A stretch of 64,000 bases of DNA from contig NZ_SIHY01000001.1 in the NCBI RefSeq assembly GCF_004320535.1, positions 806,001 through 870,000 on the forward strand. Direction: 5' to 3'. Source of the stretch: Arthrobacter sp. S41. Its GTDB lineage: Bacteria > Actinomycetota > Actinomycetes > Actinomycetales > Micrococcaceae. The position numbers and the translations under genes are program-made. Of this stretch, positions 17,249 through 25,135 are shown piece by piece (the stretch's first letter is position 1; the number at the start of each line of letters is the position of its first letter). The notes below the pieces were generated by a model. That model had not been told where the DNA came from and searched no databases. It saw nothing but the letters and a program-made list of their open reading frames with translations.

Positions 17249-18985
17249 CTAGATGTCCAGCTCCACGTTCTCCCTTGGTACGGCTACGCACGTTAGAACG
17301 TGACCGTCAGGTATCGTGGCGCTGGGCTCCATCGGATAGCTCACGCTCCCCTTGAGCAGCTTGACCGCGCATTGACCGCAGGATCCGGCTTGGCATGAGC
17401 TTGGAGCGTCGATCCCTTGAGCCTGCAACGCATCCAGAAGTACACCTTGTTCTGGTTGCCACTCAAAGTGTTTTCCAGAGTCAAAACAATTGATCTCTGC
17501 GTTAGCGAAGTCTTGAAATAGCTCGCTGAAATCTTTGTGCGGTGAGACAAAGGCCTCGCAGTGAATGTTCTGCGGTTCGATACCTTCGGCTCGACAGATC
17601 TCCTGAGCCATCTGCGTGAACGATTGAGGTCCACAAATCACCACGCTGTCACAGCCTGCGACTACGCGGGCGATGTCTTCAGGATTCGGACGTGCCACGG
17701 TGCTATCAAAATATTGAACCGTAGGCGCAGCATTCCCTCGGCCAGCTAGTGCTCTTGCCTCCGAGAACAGCGCGTTCGGGGCGCCACGCTCAACGTGCAC
17801 CAGTCGGAGATCCTGTACCTGCGCGGCAGCTTCATGATCACGTAGCAGCCCAAGAACAGGGGTGATCCCAATTCCCGCTGAGACCAAGGCCGTGCGCTCT
17901 CGCAGGACCTTGGCAGCAGTCACCGACCCGTAGGGTCCAGATATCAGTAGTTGTTCTCCTGGTTCAAGTTGCGACAGTTTCGCAGAGACTGCTCCTTGAA
18001 TCCTTACGGCTATGGTGACGTTCTGCTCGTCAACGGCGGTGACCGTGTAGTTTCGCCAAGCAGGATCCGAGAAGTGAACCCTAAGATACGTTCCAGCCTC
18101 GTCGCGCTCCTTGAACCAACCGAATGTGTCGCTCAAAGTAATTTCGACTAGGTCTGAAGAGACCTTGGTGGTTTTTTGGACTGTCGCATATCGAGGCGAA
18201 CGCTTCGCGGGAACTAGGTTTGAAATATCCTCGCTTGGCATTTCAATCTTAATCTCGTCGCCCACTTCAAGCGTTCCGGGCTCGAGAACCGTTCCGTAGA
18301 TACCGCAATGCAAATGACCAAAGTGCGTGGCAAGCAACCGTGGCCCATTGATATCCACTTCAGTGGTTTCCGGATTCACCGATGTGGCCGAACACCGCTC
18401 AATCGACTTGGTTATTGCAATCCTTGCCTCGCCAATGCGTATTACCTTGCCGATGAGTCCAAATTCTGCAAAGGCCGGGAGTCCTTCCACTAATATATTG
18501 CCGCGGTATCTGCGCGGGTCCATCTCAATCTGCCCCGCGACCGATAGACGCTCGACTGTCCTGGGATTAATGATGGAAATGCCCGAACGTTGAGAATCGA
18601 ACATTCCCTTCGGCATAGATACTGCTCGGCGCTCGATGGCACCCTGAGTCGGAAGATGCTCTGACAAGTACGCACCAAGTTCCGCCACGCCGTCAGGCGT
18701 TGACGAGTCGAATGTCAGTGAAGACGCATTCACTTGATCTGGCGCTGCGACGGTAATAAATGGAGGGTTGGATTCCACAGACCATTTTTGCAGGCTTTTA
18801 TTGTTTTTTAGGATGGTGAAGCTGTGGCAGCTGCCCCACTGTCCATCAAGAACCTCAACCGTTCCGTTCGTGAATGCGATACTGCGATCGCCGCGTATTC
18901 CACCGCCAACGCTGACAGCGCCAGCGTCGATTGCTTCGCCGGGCAAGCCCTTGATCGGAAAACGAAATAGCTGAGCAATCTTCAT
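17249..18985 (-). CDS. MOSC domain / FAD-NAD(P) reductase / 2Fe-2S ferredoxin fusion protein
   Basis: The 578-residue three-part protein has residues about 1-255 as MOSC_N plus MOSC, the molybdenum cofactor sulfurase C-terminal fold, including the RYRGNILVEGLPAFAE block and Cys in IERCSATSVNPET. Residues about 265-490 are a ferredoxin-NADP reductase-type module (RVHFSDPAWRNYTV, GPYGSV, SAGIGITPVLGLLR, VVICGPQSF). The C-terminus is a plant-type 2Fe-2S domain with Cys531, Cys536, Cys539 and Cys566. Such fusions suggest a self-sufficient molybdenum-dependent reductase, by analogy with mARC/YcbX, which reduces N-hydroxylated compounds. It follows soxR by 47 bp on the same strand. It has no ribosome binding site, but TAGACT lies 6 nt before the ATG, so a separate leaderless transcript is also possible. 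Confidence 0.88.
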   Translation of the reverse strand: MKIAQLFRFPIKGLPGEAIDAGAVSVGGGIRGDRSIAFTNGTVEVLDGQWGSCHSFTILKNNKSLQKWSVESNPPFITVAAPDQVNASSLTFDSSTPDGVAELGAYLSEHLPTQGAIERRAVSMPKGMFDSQRSGISIINPRTVERLSVAGQIEMDPRRYRGNILVEGLPAFAEFGLIGKVIRIGEARIAITKSIERCSATSVNPETTEVDINGPRLLATHFGHLHCGIYGTVLEPGTLEVGDEIKIEMPSEDISNLVPAKRSPRYATVQKTTKVSSDLVEITLSDTFGWFKERDEAGTYLRVHFSDPAWRNYTVTAVDEQNVTIAVRIQGAVSAKLSQLEPGEQLLISGPYGSVTAAKVLRERTALVSAGIGITPVLGLLRDHEAAAQVQDLRLVHVERGAPNALFSEARALAGRGNAAPTVQYFDSTVARPNPEDIARVVAGCDSVVICGPQSFTQMAQEICRAEGIEPQNIHCEAFVSPHKDFSELFQDFANAEINCFDSGKHFEWQPEQGVLLDALQAQGIDAPSSCQAGSCGQCAVKLLKGSVSYPMEPSATIPDGHVLTCVAVPRENVELDI

Positions 18986-18991
18986 GGATTC

Positions 18992-18997
18992 AGTCTA
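18992..18997 (-). promoter_or_regulatory. Putative -10 box of a leaderless transcript (MOSC fusion)
   Basis: TAGACT on the minus strand ends exactly 6 nt before the ATG at 18985. A TTGAGA 15 nt upstream is a possible, closely spaced -35. Confidence 0.45.
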
Positions 18998-19032
18998 GTA
19001 AATCTCGTCAGGTCTCAACCACATCGTGAAGA

Positions 19033-19536
19033 TCAGTCGTCCTGTTCAGCTCCTTCGATTACCTCCAGCCTTCTGGCCCCTGATCCATCCTTAGACAGTT
19101 GATCTTCGGGGTTAAGTAGCCCACAAGCTTGCATCGAGAGGCACCCGCATCCGATGCATCCCATAAGCCGATTTTCTAGCTCCTCGATTGCCCTGCGACG
19201 AGCTGCCAATACCTGTTTCCACTGTTCGGTGGCCCTGAGCCAGTCCGTTTCCGACGGGACACGACTCATAGGTACTGGGGCTAAAGCGTGCTTGATGTCT
19301 TTGAGCGCAATGCCCAGTTGCCGGCCTACGGTAATGAGTGAGATCCGCCGAAGCAGATGCCTTGGGTATCTACGTTGGTTTCCGCCTGTGCGTAATGACG
19401 AGATGAGCCCAACCTCTTCGTAATAGTGAAGGGCTGAGCGGGCAACTCCGGTACGGTCGCTGACCTGTCCGATGGTGAGCAATTCTTGCGCGGGTATCTC
19501 TTCTGAAGGTTCCTGCGGACTTGTTGTGCGAATCAT
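19033..19536 (-). CDS. soxR: Redox-sensitive MerR-family regulator SoxR
   Basis: The 167-residue MerR-type activator has an N-terminal winged helix (LTIGQVSDRTGVARSALHYYEEVGL) and a dimerisation helix, followed by the [2Fe-2S] ligand motif CIGCGCLSMQAC (Cys-X2-Cys-X-Cys-X5-Cys), which is diagnostic of SoxR. In actinobacteria SoxR responds to redox-active compounds and activates small sets of reductases and exporters. AAGGAGG lies 9 nt before the ATG at 19536 and 6 nt before an adjacent in-frame GTG; either start is possible. The SoxR box (19553-19574) lies directly upstream, towards the divergent flavin reductase. The MOSC-reductase gene follows. Confidence 0.95.
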   Translation of the reverse strand: MIRTTSPQEPSEEIPAQELLTIGQVSDRTGVARSALHYYEEVGLISSLRTGGNQRRYPRHLLRRISLITVGRQLGIALKDIKHALAPVPMSRVPSETDWLRATEQWKQVLAARRRAIEELENRLMGCIGCGCLSMQACGLLNPEDQLSKDGSGARRLEVIEGAEQDD

Positions 19537-19550
19537 CACGACTCCCCTCC

Positions 19551-19581
19551 TTGACCTCAAGTTTACTTGAGGTCTTAGTGT
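19551..19581 (+). promoter_or_regulatory. SoxR box within the flavin reductase promoter
   Basis: Bases 19553-19574 form a 10-2-10 bp perfect dyad. Its core CCTCAAGTTTACTTGAGG differs by one base from the E. coli soxS operator CCTCAAGTTAACTTGAGG. It sits between TTGACC (19551-19556) and TAGTGT (19576-19581), with the 19-bp spacer typical of MerR-family activated promoters. The promoter points at the flavin reductase gene. Confidence 0.88.
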
Positions 19582-19672
19582 GGAAGTAATCAATATCGTT
19601 GGTGGGAGCCTGTAAAACTTCCACATCAGCTGCTGAACCTTATTTCTCGGGTTCAGGCAAAGGAGCCACTGG

Positions 19673-20179
19673 ATGAGTCAATTGTCAGATGAATTTCGTA
19701 CGGCGTTCCGCCACCATCCAGCTGGTGTCGCACTTATTACCGCAACGGTAGATGACGTTCCCTACGGATTGACTATTTCTTCCTTGGCTTCCTTGTCCAT
19801 TGAGCCGGTAGCCGTTTCATTTTCGCTAGCCAAAGAGTCAGGAGCTGCCGGCGCGGTCCTTGCCGCTTCCAGCTTCGTCATTCACATGCTCGGCGAACAG
19901 CAGGACGAATTGGCCACCAACTTCGCCCGACCGGGAGCCCCGCGTTTCACGCCTGAGCAAAAATTTCGTATCTTGCCTACGGGTGAACCGCATTTCATCG
20001 ATGCGCCCGTAGCCTTCCGCGCCACGCTTCACTCATCGGTCAGCGTAGGCGGGTCACGACTAATCGCGGCGGAAGTTCACGAGATTCTTCATGGGCTTTC
20101 AGAACAACATTTGCTCCACCAAAATCGGGAGTACCTGCGTATCTCAGAATTCCTGAACGCTTCGACGTCGCGGCAATAG
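19673..20179 (+). CDS. Flavin reductase-like protein (FMN-binding, HpaC family)
   Basis: The 168-residue member of the flavin reductase-like family has a split-barrel FMN-binding fold. Typical features are FRTAFRHHPAGVALITA at the N-terminus, the TISSLASLSIEPVAVSFSLA strand-loop, and the late HHL-type region (ILHGLSEQHLLHQNREYLRI). Such enzymes use NAD(P)H to supply reduced flavin to a monooxygenase or reduce redox-active compounds themselves. AAAGGAG lies 7 nt before the ATG. Its promoter carries a near-perfect SoxR box, so it is the likely main target of the neighbouring SoxR. No partner monooxygenase is adjacent. Confidence 0.88.
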   Translation: MSQLSDEFRTAFRHHPAGVALITATVDDVPYGLTISSLASLSIEPVAVSFSLAKESGAAGAVLAASSFVIHMLGEQQDELATNFARPGAPRFTPEQKFRILPTGEPHFIDAPVAFRATLHSSVSVGGSRLIAAEVHEILHGLSEQHLLHQNREYLRISEFLNASTSRQ

Positions 20180-20203
20180 CTCGTCTACTGAACTTCTTCG
20201 TTA

Positions 20204-20243
20204 TACAGCAATGGCCGCCACAAAAGTGGCGGCCATTGCTGTA
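20204..20243. terminator. Bidirectional terminator (18-bp perfect stem)
   Basis: TACAGCAATGGCCGCCAC at 20204-20221 pairs perfectly with 20226-20243 around an AAAA loop, between the convergent flavin reductase and ettA genes. Confidence 0.85.
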
Positions 20244-20250
20244 CAGCTTC

Positions 20251-21933
20251 CTAGTCGCGAGTCAGTCGACGGTGAGTCACGCGATGAGGCTTAGCTGCAT
20301 CGGCGCCCAGGCGCTCAACCTTGTTCGCTTCGTAGGACTCGAAGTTGCCCTCGAACCAGTACCAGTTCGATGGGTTCTCTTCGGTGCCCTCGTAGGACAA
20401 GATGTGGGTTGCCACTCGGTCCAGGAACCAACGATCGTGCGAGACCACGACGGCACAGCCTGGGAAATCAAGCAAAGCATTTTCCAATGAGGAAAGAGTC
20501 TCAACGTCCAAGTCGTTAGTTGGCTCATCGAGAAGCAAGAGGTTGCCACCCTGCTTCAGGGTCAATGCCAAGTTCAGACGGTTGCGCTCACCACCGGAAA
20601 GCACGCCGGCCTTCTTCTGCTGGTCTGGGCCCTTGAAACCGAAGGCCGAGACGTAAGCGCGAGAAGGCATTTCAACCTGTCCAACTTGGATGTAGTCCAT
20701 GCCATCCGACACAACTTCCCACAGGGACTTCGTCGGATCAATGTTTTCGCGGTTCTGGTCAACGTACGAGATCTTGACGGTATCGCCAATCTTCAGCGAA
20801 CCAGCGTCTAGCTCTTCCATGCCAACAATGGTCTTGAAGAGAGTTGACTTACCAACACCGTTCGGACCGATGACACCAACGATGCCGTTACGAGGCAACG
20901 AGAAGGATAGTCCGTCGATCAATACACGTTCGCCGAAACCCTTCTTGAGGTCGTTGGCCTCAATAACAAGCTGACCCAAACGTGGGCCAGGTGGAATCTG
21001 GATCTCTTCAAAGTCAAGCTTGCGGGTGCGCTCAGCTTCCGCAGCCATTTCTTCATATCGAGCCAGACGAGCCTTCGACTTGGTCTGACGTCCCTTCGCG
21101 TTCGAGCGAACCCATTCGAGTTCTTCGGCCAGACGCTTAGCAAGCTTCTGATCCTTTTTGCCCTGAACTTCCATACGCTCGCGCTTCTTCTCCAGGTAAG
21201 TGGAGTAGTTGCCCTCGTATGGGTGCAGACGGCCTCGGTCAACTTCACAAATCCACTCGGCGACGTGGTCGAGGAAGTAACGGTCGTGAGTAACTGCCAA
21301 TACTGCGCCTGGGTAAGCAGCTAGGTGCTGCTCCAGCCAAAGTACGGACTCGGCGTCCAAGTGGTTAGTAGGCTCATCGAGCAGCAACAGGTCTGGCTTC
21401 TGCAGCAATAGCTTACAAAGAGCAACACGACGACGCTCACCACCGGAGAGGTGGGTTACCAACTCATCGCCAGGTGGGCAACGCAATGCATCCATTGCCT
21501 GTTCTAGCTGGTTGTCGATATCCCATGCATCGGCCGCGTCGATAGCTTCTTGGAGCTTGCCCATTTCTTCAAGAAGGGTGTCGAAATCAGCACCTTCTTG
21601 AGCCATCTCTTCGGAAATCTCGTTGAAGCGAGTGATCTTTTCGTAGATCTCTCCTACGCCTTCCTGGACGTTGCCCAGGACGGTCTTTTCTTCGTTTAGT
21701 GGTGGCTCCTGAAGCAGGATGCCCACCGAATATCCTGGTGAAAGCCGCGCTTCACCGTTGGACGGGGTGTCGATACCCGCCATGATCTTCAAGATCGTTG
21801 ACTTACCAGCACCGTTCGGTCCCACAACACCAATTTTGGCGCCTGGGAAGAACGACATGCTGACATCGTCAAGGATGACTTTGTCACCAACGGCCTTGCG
21901 AGCCTTGGTCATCGTATAAATGAATTCCGCCAT
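20251..21933 (-). CDS. ettA: Energy-dependent translational throttle protein EttA (ABC-F)
   Basis: The 560-residue soluble ABC-F protein has two ABC domains: Walker A GPNGAGKST and signature LSGGERRRVAL in the first, GPNGVGKST and LSGGERNRLNLAL in the second. A P-tox/interdomain linker (LEWVRSNAKGRQTKSKARLARYEEM) lies between them, and an arm segment sits in the first domain. It has no transmembrane helices. EttA binds the ribosomal E site and couples the first elongation steps to ATP level. Length and motifs match actinobacterial EttA. An SSB paralogue gene lies upstream on the same strand; M. tuberculosis has the same adjacency (Rv2477c/Rv2478c, from memory). Confidence 0.96.
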   Translation of the reverse strand: MAEFIYTMTKARKAVGDKVILDDVSMSFFPGAKIGVVGPNGAGKSTILKIMAGIDTPSNGEARLSPGYSVGILLQEPPLNEEKTVLGNVQEGVGEIYEKITRFNEISEEMAQEGADFDTLLEEMGKLQEAIDAADAWDIDNQLEQAMDALRCPPGDELVTHLSGGERRRVALCKLLLQKPDLLLLDEPTNHLDAESVLWLEQHLAAYPGAVLAVTHDRYFLDHVAEWICEVDRGRLHPYEGNYSTYLEKKRERMEVQGKKDQKLAKRLAEELEWVRSNAKGRQTKSKARLARYEEMAAEAERTRKLDFEEIQIPPGPRLGQLVIEANDLKKGFGERVLIDGLSFSLPRNGIVGVIGPNGVGKSTLFKTIVGMEELDAGSLKIGDTVKISYVDQNRENIDPTKSLWEVVSDGMDYIQVGQVEMPSRAYVSAFGFKGPDQQKKAGVLSGGERNRLNLALTLKQGGNLLLLDEPTNDLDVETLSSLENALLDFPGCAVVVSHDRWFLDRVATHILSYEGTEENPSNWYWFEGNFESYEANKVERLGADAAKPHRVTHRRLTRD

Positions 21934-21994
21934 GTTGTTAAGGCTAGTCGGTGATAGGGGGCAAAACCGAATCCGAACTCAACTATTTTGGCTT

Positions 21995-22033
21995 GGTGGT
22001 GCTCGGATTCACTTAAGTGAGCCAAGCACCACC
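21995..22033 (-). terminator. Hairpin after the SSB paralogue gene
   Basis: GGTGGTGCTCGG (21995-22006) pairs with the CC-AAGCACCACC arm ending at 22033 with one mismatch, just past the ssb stop. Confidence 0.55.
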
Positions 22034-22046
22034 CAACAATGAATAT

Positions 22047-22496
22047 TCAGGCCGCTTGACCCTGGTCTTTTGGCCAACTCGCATCTGCGTCCGTTTGAGA
22101 TTCAGAATGCGATACTCGTTCAATTTCTGAGGTGTCCGTACGGACTCTTGTGAAGGTGCTTGTTCCAAAACGAAGATCGTGACCAACGCTGAAGGCTTCG
22201 ACATCGGCGCTTGTTCCGCGCGTACCATCTGCTCTCTCGAATTCTCTGATCTGCAGCTTGCCGAAAATCACCACATGATCACCTTGGGCCAGTGACTCCA
22301 TGGTGTTCTCCGCCAAGCCTCGAAAAGCCGAGATTGAATACCAGTTAGTTGGCCCGTCAACCCATTGGCCTGATTCAAGATCTCGCTTCCTTTCGTGAGT
22401 AGCAGCTCGGAACTTCAGAACAGAAACTCCTTTTTGGGTAATGGTCAACTGCGGATCCGTGCCAACGATGGCACGGATAGTCACTAGATCGCTCAC
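22047..22496 (-). CDS. ssb: Single-stranded DNA-binding protein paralogue
   Basis: The 149-residue OB-fold protein has the SSB core (TIRAIVGTDPQLTITQKGVSVLKFRAATHER, NWYSISAFRGLAENTMESLAQGDHVVIFGKLQIREFERADGTRGTSADVEAFSVGHDLRFG). The C-terminus ends SWPKDQGQAA, without the acidic DDDIPF-type tip that the housekeeping SSB uses to recruit repair and replication proteins. It therefore looks like the accessory SSB-B of actinobacteria. The GTG at 22496 has AAGGAG 8 nt upstream. A second in-frame GTG overlaps that site and was rejected. Confidence 0.88.
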   Translation of the reverse strand: MSDLVTIRAIVGTDPQLTITQKGVSVLKFRAATHERKRDLESGQWVDGPTNWYSISAFRGLAENTMESLAQGDHVVIFGKLQIREFERADGTRGTSADVEAFSVGHDLRFGTSTFTRVRTDTSEIERVSHSESQTDADASWPKDQGQAA

Positions 22497-22854
22497 TGGA
22501 CCCACTCCTTATAATCCGGACACCGAGGACTGTTCCCGGCGTTAGTCCTCATGGTGCTGCCTGCTCGATTACCCAAGAGAGCGACGACCGCGAATTGTGG
22601 ATACCCAGTCAATCGCCCCTCCTTGTTGCCCGAGGTGATCCAAGTTCTGCTTCGGCGACGTTCGAACTAGAAGTGGCTGGCTCACCGATCTAGGCGATGT
22701 GCCTAGAATCGCGAAGACGCCGTTGCAGTTAAGTAGGCCGAGATTTTGGTCAATTGAAATAACCTTGCCTGATTAGGCGGAAATGGATGACTTCCCCCTA
22801 GTAGCCTCAAGTCGTATTTTTAGTAGGCAATGAGCTAAACTATTTTTCGGCTAA
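22497..22854. other. 358-bp spacer between the SSB paralogue and tRNA-Arg
   Basis: This spacer holds the divergent promoters. TAAACT near 22836 is a possible -10 for tRNA-Arg. A TTCGAA-containing 8-mer (GTTCGAAC) occurs near 22663, but no full SOS box. No gene was seen. Confidence 0.4.
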
Positions 22855-22928
22855 GCCTCCGTAGCTCAGCTGGATAGAGCAAGAGCCTTCTAATCTCTAG
22901 GTCACCGGTTCGAATCCGGTCGGGGGCA
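22855..22928 (+). tRNA. tRNA-Arg(TCT)
   Basis: The 74-nt cloverleaf has acceptor GCCTCCG/CGGGGGC, D arm GCTC/GAGC, anticodon loop CTTCTAA with anticodon TCT, T arm CCGGTTCGAATCCGG and discriminator A. CCA is not encoded. Confidence 0.97.
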
Positions 22929-22933
22929 CATTT

Positions 22934-22975
22934 AACCGCTGTTCACTTTGAAAATAAGTGAGCAGCGGTTTTTCT
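22934..22975 (+). terminator. Terminator after tRNA-Arg
   Basis: AACCGCTG pairs with CAGCGGTT, the inner TTCACTT pairs with AAGTGAG imperfectly, and the hairpin is followed by TTTTTCTTG. Confidence 0.85.
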
Positions 22976-23318
22976 TGTGGAGAGAATACCTGCTTCGCTA
23001 GACAGGTTTAGTCCATGGGACAGCGTTCGAAAAACCTGGCGTCTAGCAGTTGCTAGACAGGGCTCACGGCATGTTCCGGCACCGATTCCCTGCCCTCATT
23101 TGGCAATAATTGAAGACTCGCGTAGGGGCAACTATCGCCTTCTAGCTTCATAAGTTTTGTCGCCTGATGGCCTGAGATCAGCCAGTTTCCTGTGCGCGCG
23201 CTTAACAGGAGCCACGCATCCTCGCTGAATCAAAACATGGGGCAACTGAACGGTAACTTAGCGGCGAATTTTGCGATAAACTCTAGGGAATATAGAAACC
23301 GAGAGGCAACATTTTCTC
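22976..23318. other. 343-bp spacer upstream of the MFS gene
   Basis: No gene was recognised. It contains a 16-bp dyad TCTAGCA-GT-TGCTAGA at 23042-23057. The 10-mer GCTAGACAGG occurs twice (22997-23006 and 23052-23061). These could be regulator sites for the MFS gene, but they are more than 250 bp from its start. Confidence 0.35.
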
Positions 23319-24518
23319 ATGATTCAACCGGTCGCCATCCGAGAGCGGCTCGTCCCCTCTGAGCGCACCAGTATCAACCTAATATTCCTGCTTGCAGGAC
23401 TTTCCTTCGCTTCGTGGGCCGGCCGGCTTTCGATTATTGATGCAGTACTAGGATTTTCCGGGTTAGGTCTCGGCTCGTTCCTGCTTTGCATGACCGTCGG
23501 AACACTTATTGGCTTGGCAATCATCCCAACCATCAGTCGATACGTTCCCACAAAACGACTCTTGTGTTCTCTGCCTCTGGGGCTTGCGCTTTGCCTTCCG
23601 ATACTCGGCATCGCCATCTCAATCACTCAAAGTACGGCACTGGCCTACATTGCCTTGTTTATCAACGGCATCATTTTTGGTTGCCTCGACATCATGATGA
23701 ACGTCAGCGGTGCACGAATTGAACGTGAACTCGGGCGGAGCATCATGCCCTCGCTACACGGTTACTTCAGCCTAGGCTCGTTGTTGGGAGCCGGCGTGGC
23801 AACAGCATCGATCGCACTGCACATCCCGAGTATCTGGCATTTCAGTGTTGTATCCGTAGCCATTCTCGTGTTGGCATTTGTCGCCCATCTTGGACTGTCC
23901 TCGTGGGAAAACGAGAACTTCGCAAACCGTGCCAAAGAGAAATCTGCGCAGTCCTCGGCACCACCACGCAAGCTCGGACTACTTATGCTCTTGGGTCTGA
24001 TGGTTGCCGGGCTGAGCTTCGCAGAGGGTGCTGCCAACGACTGGATAGCCGTTGCCACCGTGGACGGCCACGGGTTGAAGCACCAGGACGGTGCGCTCAT
24101 GTTTACGCTGTTCGTGGGGGCTATGACGTTGGGCCGTTTTGTTGGCGGTCAGCTCGTAGACCGACTTGGGCACAAGAACACGTTGCTGTTCATGGGATCT
24201 ATCGGACTAGTTGGCGTTTGCCTGTTCATCATCGGAGCCAATCCGTATCTCATCGGTTTGGGTTCGGCAATGTGGGGACTTGGCAGTTCTTTGGGCTTCC
24301 CCGTCGGCATGAGTATCGCAGCTTCCAGGAGTGAACGCCTGGGCCCCAAGGCTGTAAGCATTATCAGCGCCTTCGGATATGGTGCAATGCTTGGCGGCCC
24401 GCCACTCATTGGACTCATCGTCGACAGCACCGGACTGCCTCAAGCACTCTGGATCTGTGCGATCGTCTTGGTGATGTCACTTCTACTGACTCCCCGAGTC
24501 AGCCGACGCCCGCGCTAG
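23319..24518 (+). CDS. MFS transporter (YbjJ-like)
   Basis: The 399-residue integral membrane protein has twelve predicted helices and a hydrophilic central loop (around residues 198-215, NRAKEKSAQSSAPPRK). The MFS-type loop motifs are present in altered form (DRLGHKN between helices 8 and 9). The overall pattern, with an early ASWAGRL segment and YFSLGSLLGAG, resembles the YbjJ/fucose-permease-like branch of unknown substrate. No strong ribosome binding site precedes the ATG; GAGAGG is 16 nt away. It is convergent with the Lrp gene (14-bp gap). The substrate cannot be predicted. Confidence 0.8.
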   Translation: MIQPVAIRERLVPSERTSINLIFLLAGLSFASWAGRLSIIDAVLGFSGLGLGSFLLCMTVGTLIGLAIIPTISRYVPTKRLLCSLPLGLALCLPILGIAISITQSTALAYIALFINGIIFGCLDIMMNVSGARIERELGRSIMPSLHGYFSLGSLLGAGVATASIALHIPSIWHFSVVSVAILVLAFVAHLGLSSWENENFANRAKEKSAQSSAPPRKLGLLMLLGLMVAGLSFAEGAANDWIAVATVDGHGLKHQDGALMFTLFVGAMTLGRFVGGQLVDRLGHKNTLLFMGSIGLVGVCLFIIGANPYLIGLGSAMWGLGSSLGFPVGMSIAASRSERLGPKAVSIISAFGYGAMLGGPPLIGLIVDSTGLPQALWICAIVLVMSLLLTPRVSRRPR

Positions 24519-24532
24519 AGCTCTTCGCGCAA

Positions 24533-24979
24533 CTAGACAGGGATAACGGCGCGCTCTTTGATGTTACGCATCACGATGGTACTGGTGAGCTTCTCAACCC
24601 CAGGTAGTCCGACCAAGACATCGTCATAAACGCGCTGGTAATGACTGAGGTCTTCGGCAAAAACTCGGAGCAAAAAGTCAGGTTCACCAAAAAGTCGTTG
24701 CGCGTCAACGATGAGATCCACCTTTTCGACGGCTAGCTCAAAATCTTTGAGCTGCGCACGATCCTTGAGCGTGACAAACACGAGCGCTTCAAAACCTAGA
24801 CCAACCCGATCTGCAGCGATCACGGCTTGATATCCCGTAATGATTCCGGTTCGCTCAAGCTCACGAATACGTCGATGGCACGGAGCTACGGACAGACCAA
24901 TCTTTGTGGCCAACGCCGTTGCGCTGATTCGACCGTCAATCTGCAGTTCAGCGAGTATCGCGCGATCCAATCTGTCCAT
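24533..24979 (-). CDS. Lrp/AsnC family transcriptional regulator
   Basis: The 148-residue regulator has an N-terminal helix-turn-helix (LDRAILAELQIDGRISATALATKIGLSVAPCHRRIRELERTGII) and a C-terminal RAM ligand-binding domain (about 65-140). The ATG at 24979 gives the family-standard N-terminus MDRLDRAIL; the frame runs open to 25075 but without family match. TACGCT lies 6 nt before this ATG and no ribosome binding site is seen, suggesting a leaderless mRNA. It is divergent from a LysE-type exporter gene, the classic arrangement in which the regulator senses an amino acid and controls its exporter. Confidence 0.92.
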   Translation of the reverse strand: MDRLDRAILAELQIDGRISATALATKIGLSVAPCHRRIRELERTGIITGYQAVIAADRVGLGFEALVFVTLKDRAQLKDFELAVEKVDLIVDAQRLFGEPDFLLRVFAEDLSHYQRVYDDVLVGLPGVEKLTSTIVMRNIKERAVIPV

Positions 24980-24985
24980 GATGCC

Positions 24986-25013
24986 AGCGTAGCGCACAAA
25001 TAGTTTGCGCCAA
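24986..25013 (-). promoter_or_regulatory. Promoter and dyad operator of the Lrp-family gene
   Basis: On the minus strand TTGGCG (25008-25013) and TACGCT (24986-24991) are 16 bp apart, and the latter ends 6 nt before the start codon. An imperfect dyad (GCGCA-CAAAT-AGTTTGCGC, 24992-25010) fills the spacer, consistent with autoregulation. Confidence 0.5.
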
Positions 25014-25135
25014 CTCGTCAGAAAGTACGCTTTTCTTGCACAAAGTTCGGATTCCTCCCAAAAATCAGCAAACACATTTTGAGTGAAATTTCCTATGGTT
25101 GATTCAACGCTGATTGATACCTAGGAGACGGACTT

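Noticed and set aside
22655-22675. Possible LexA/SOS box near the SSB paralogue
   Set aside because: Only a GTTCGAAC-like half is present; the GAAC-N4-GTTC arrangement is missing.
22855-22928. tRNA-Arg as an integration site of a mobile element
   Set aside because: No integrase gene and no repeat of the tRNA 3' end occur in the window.
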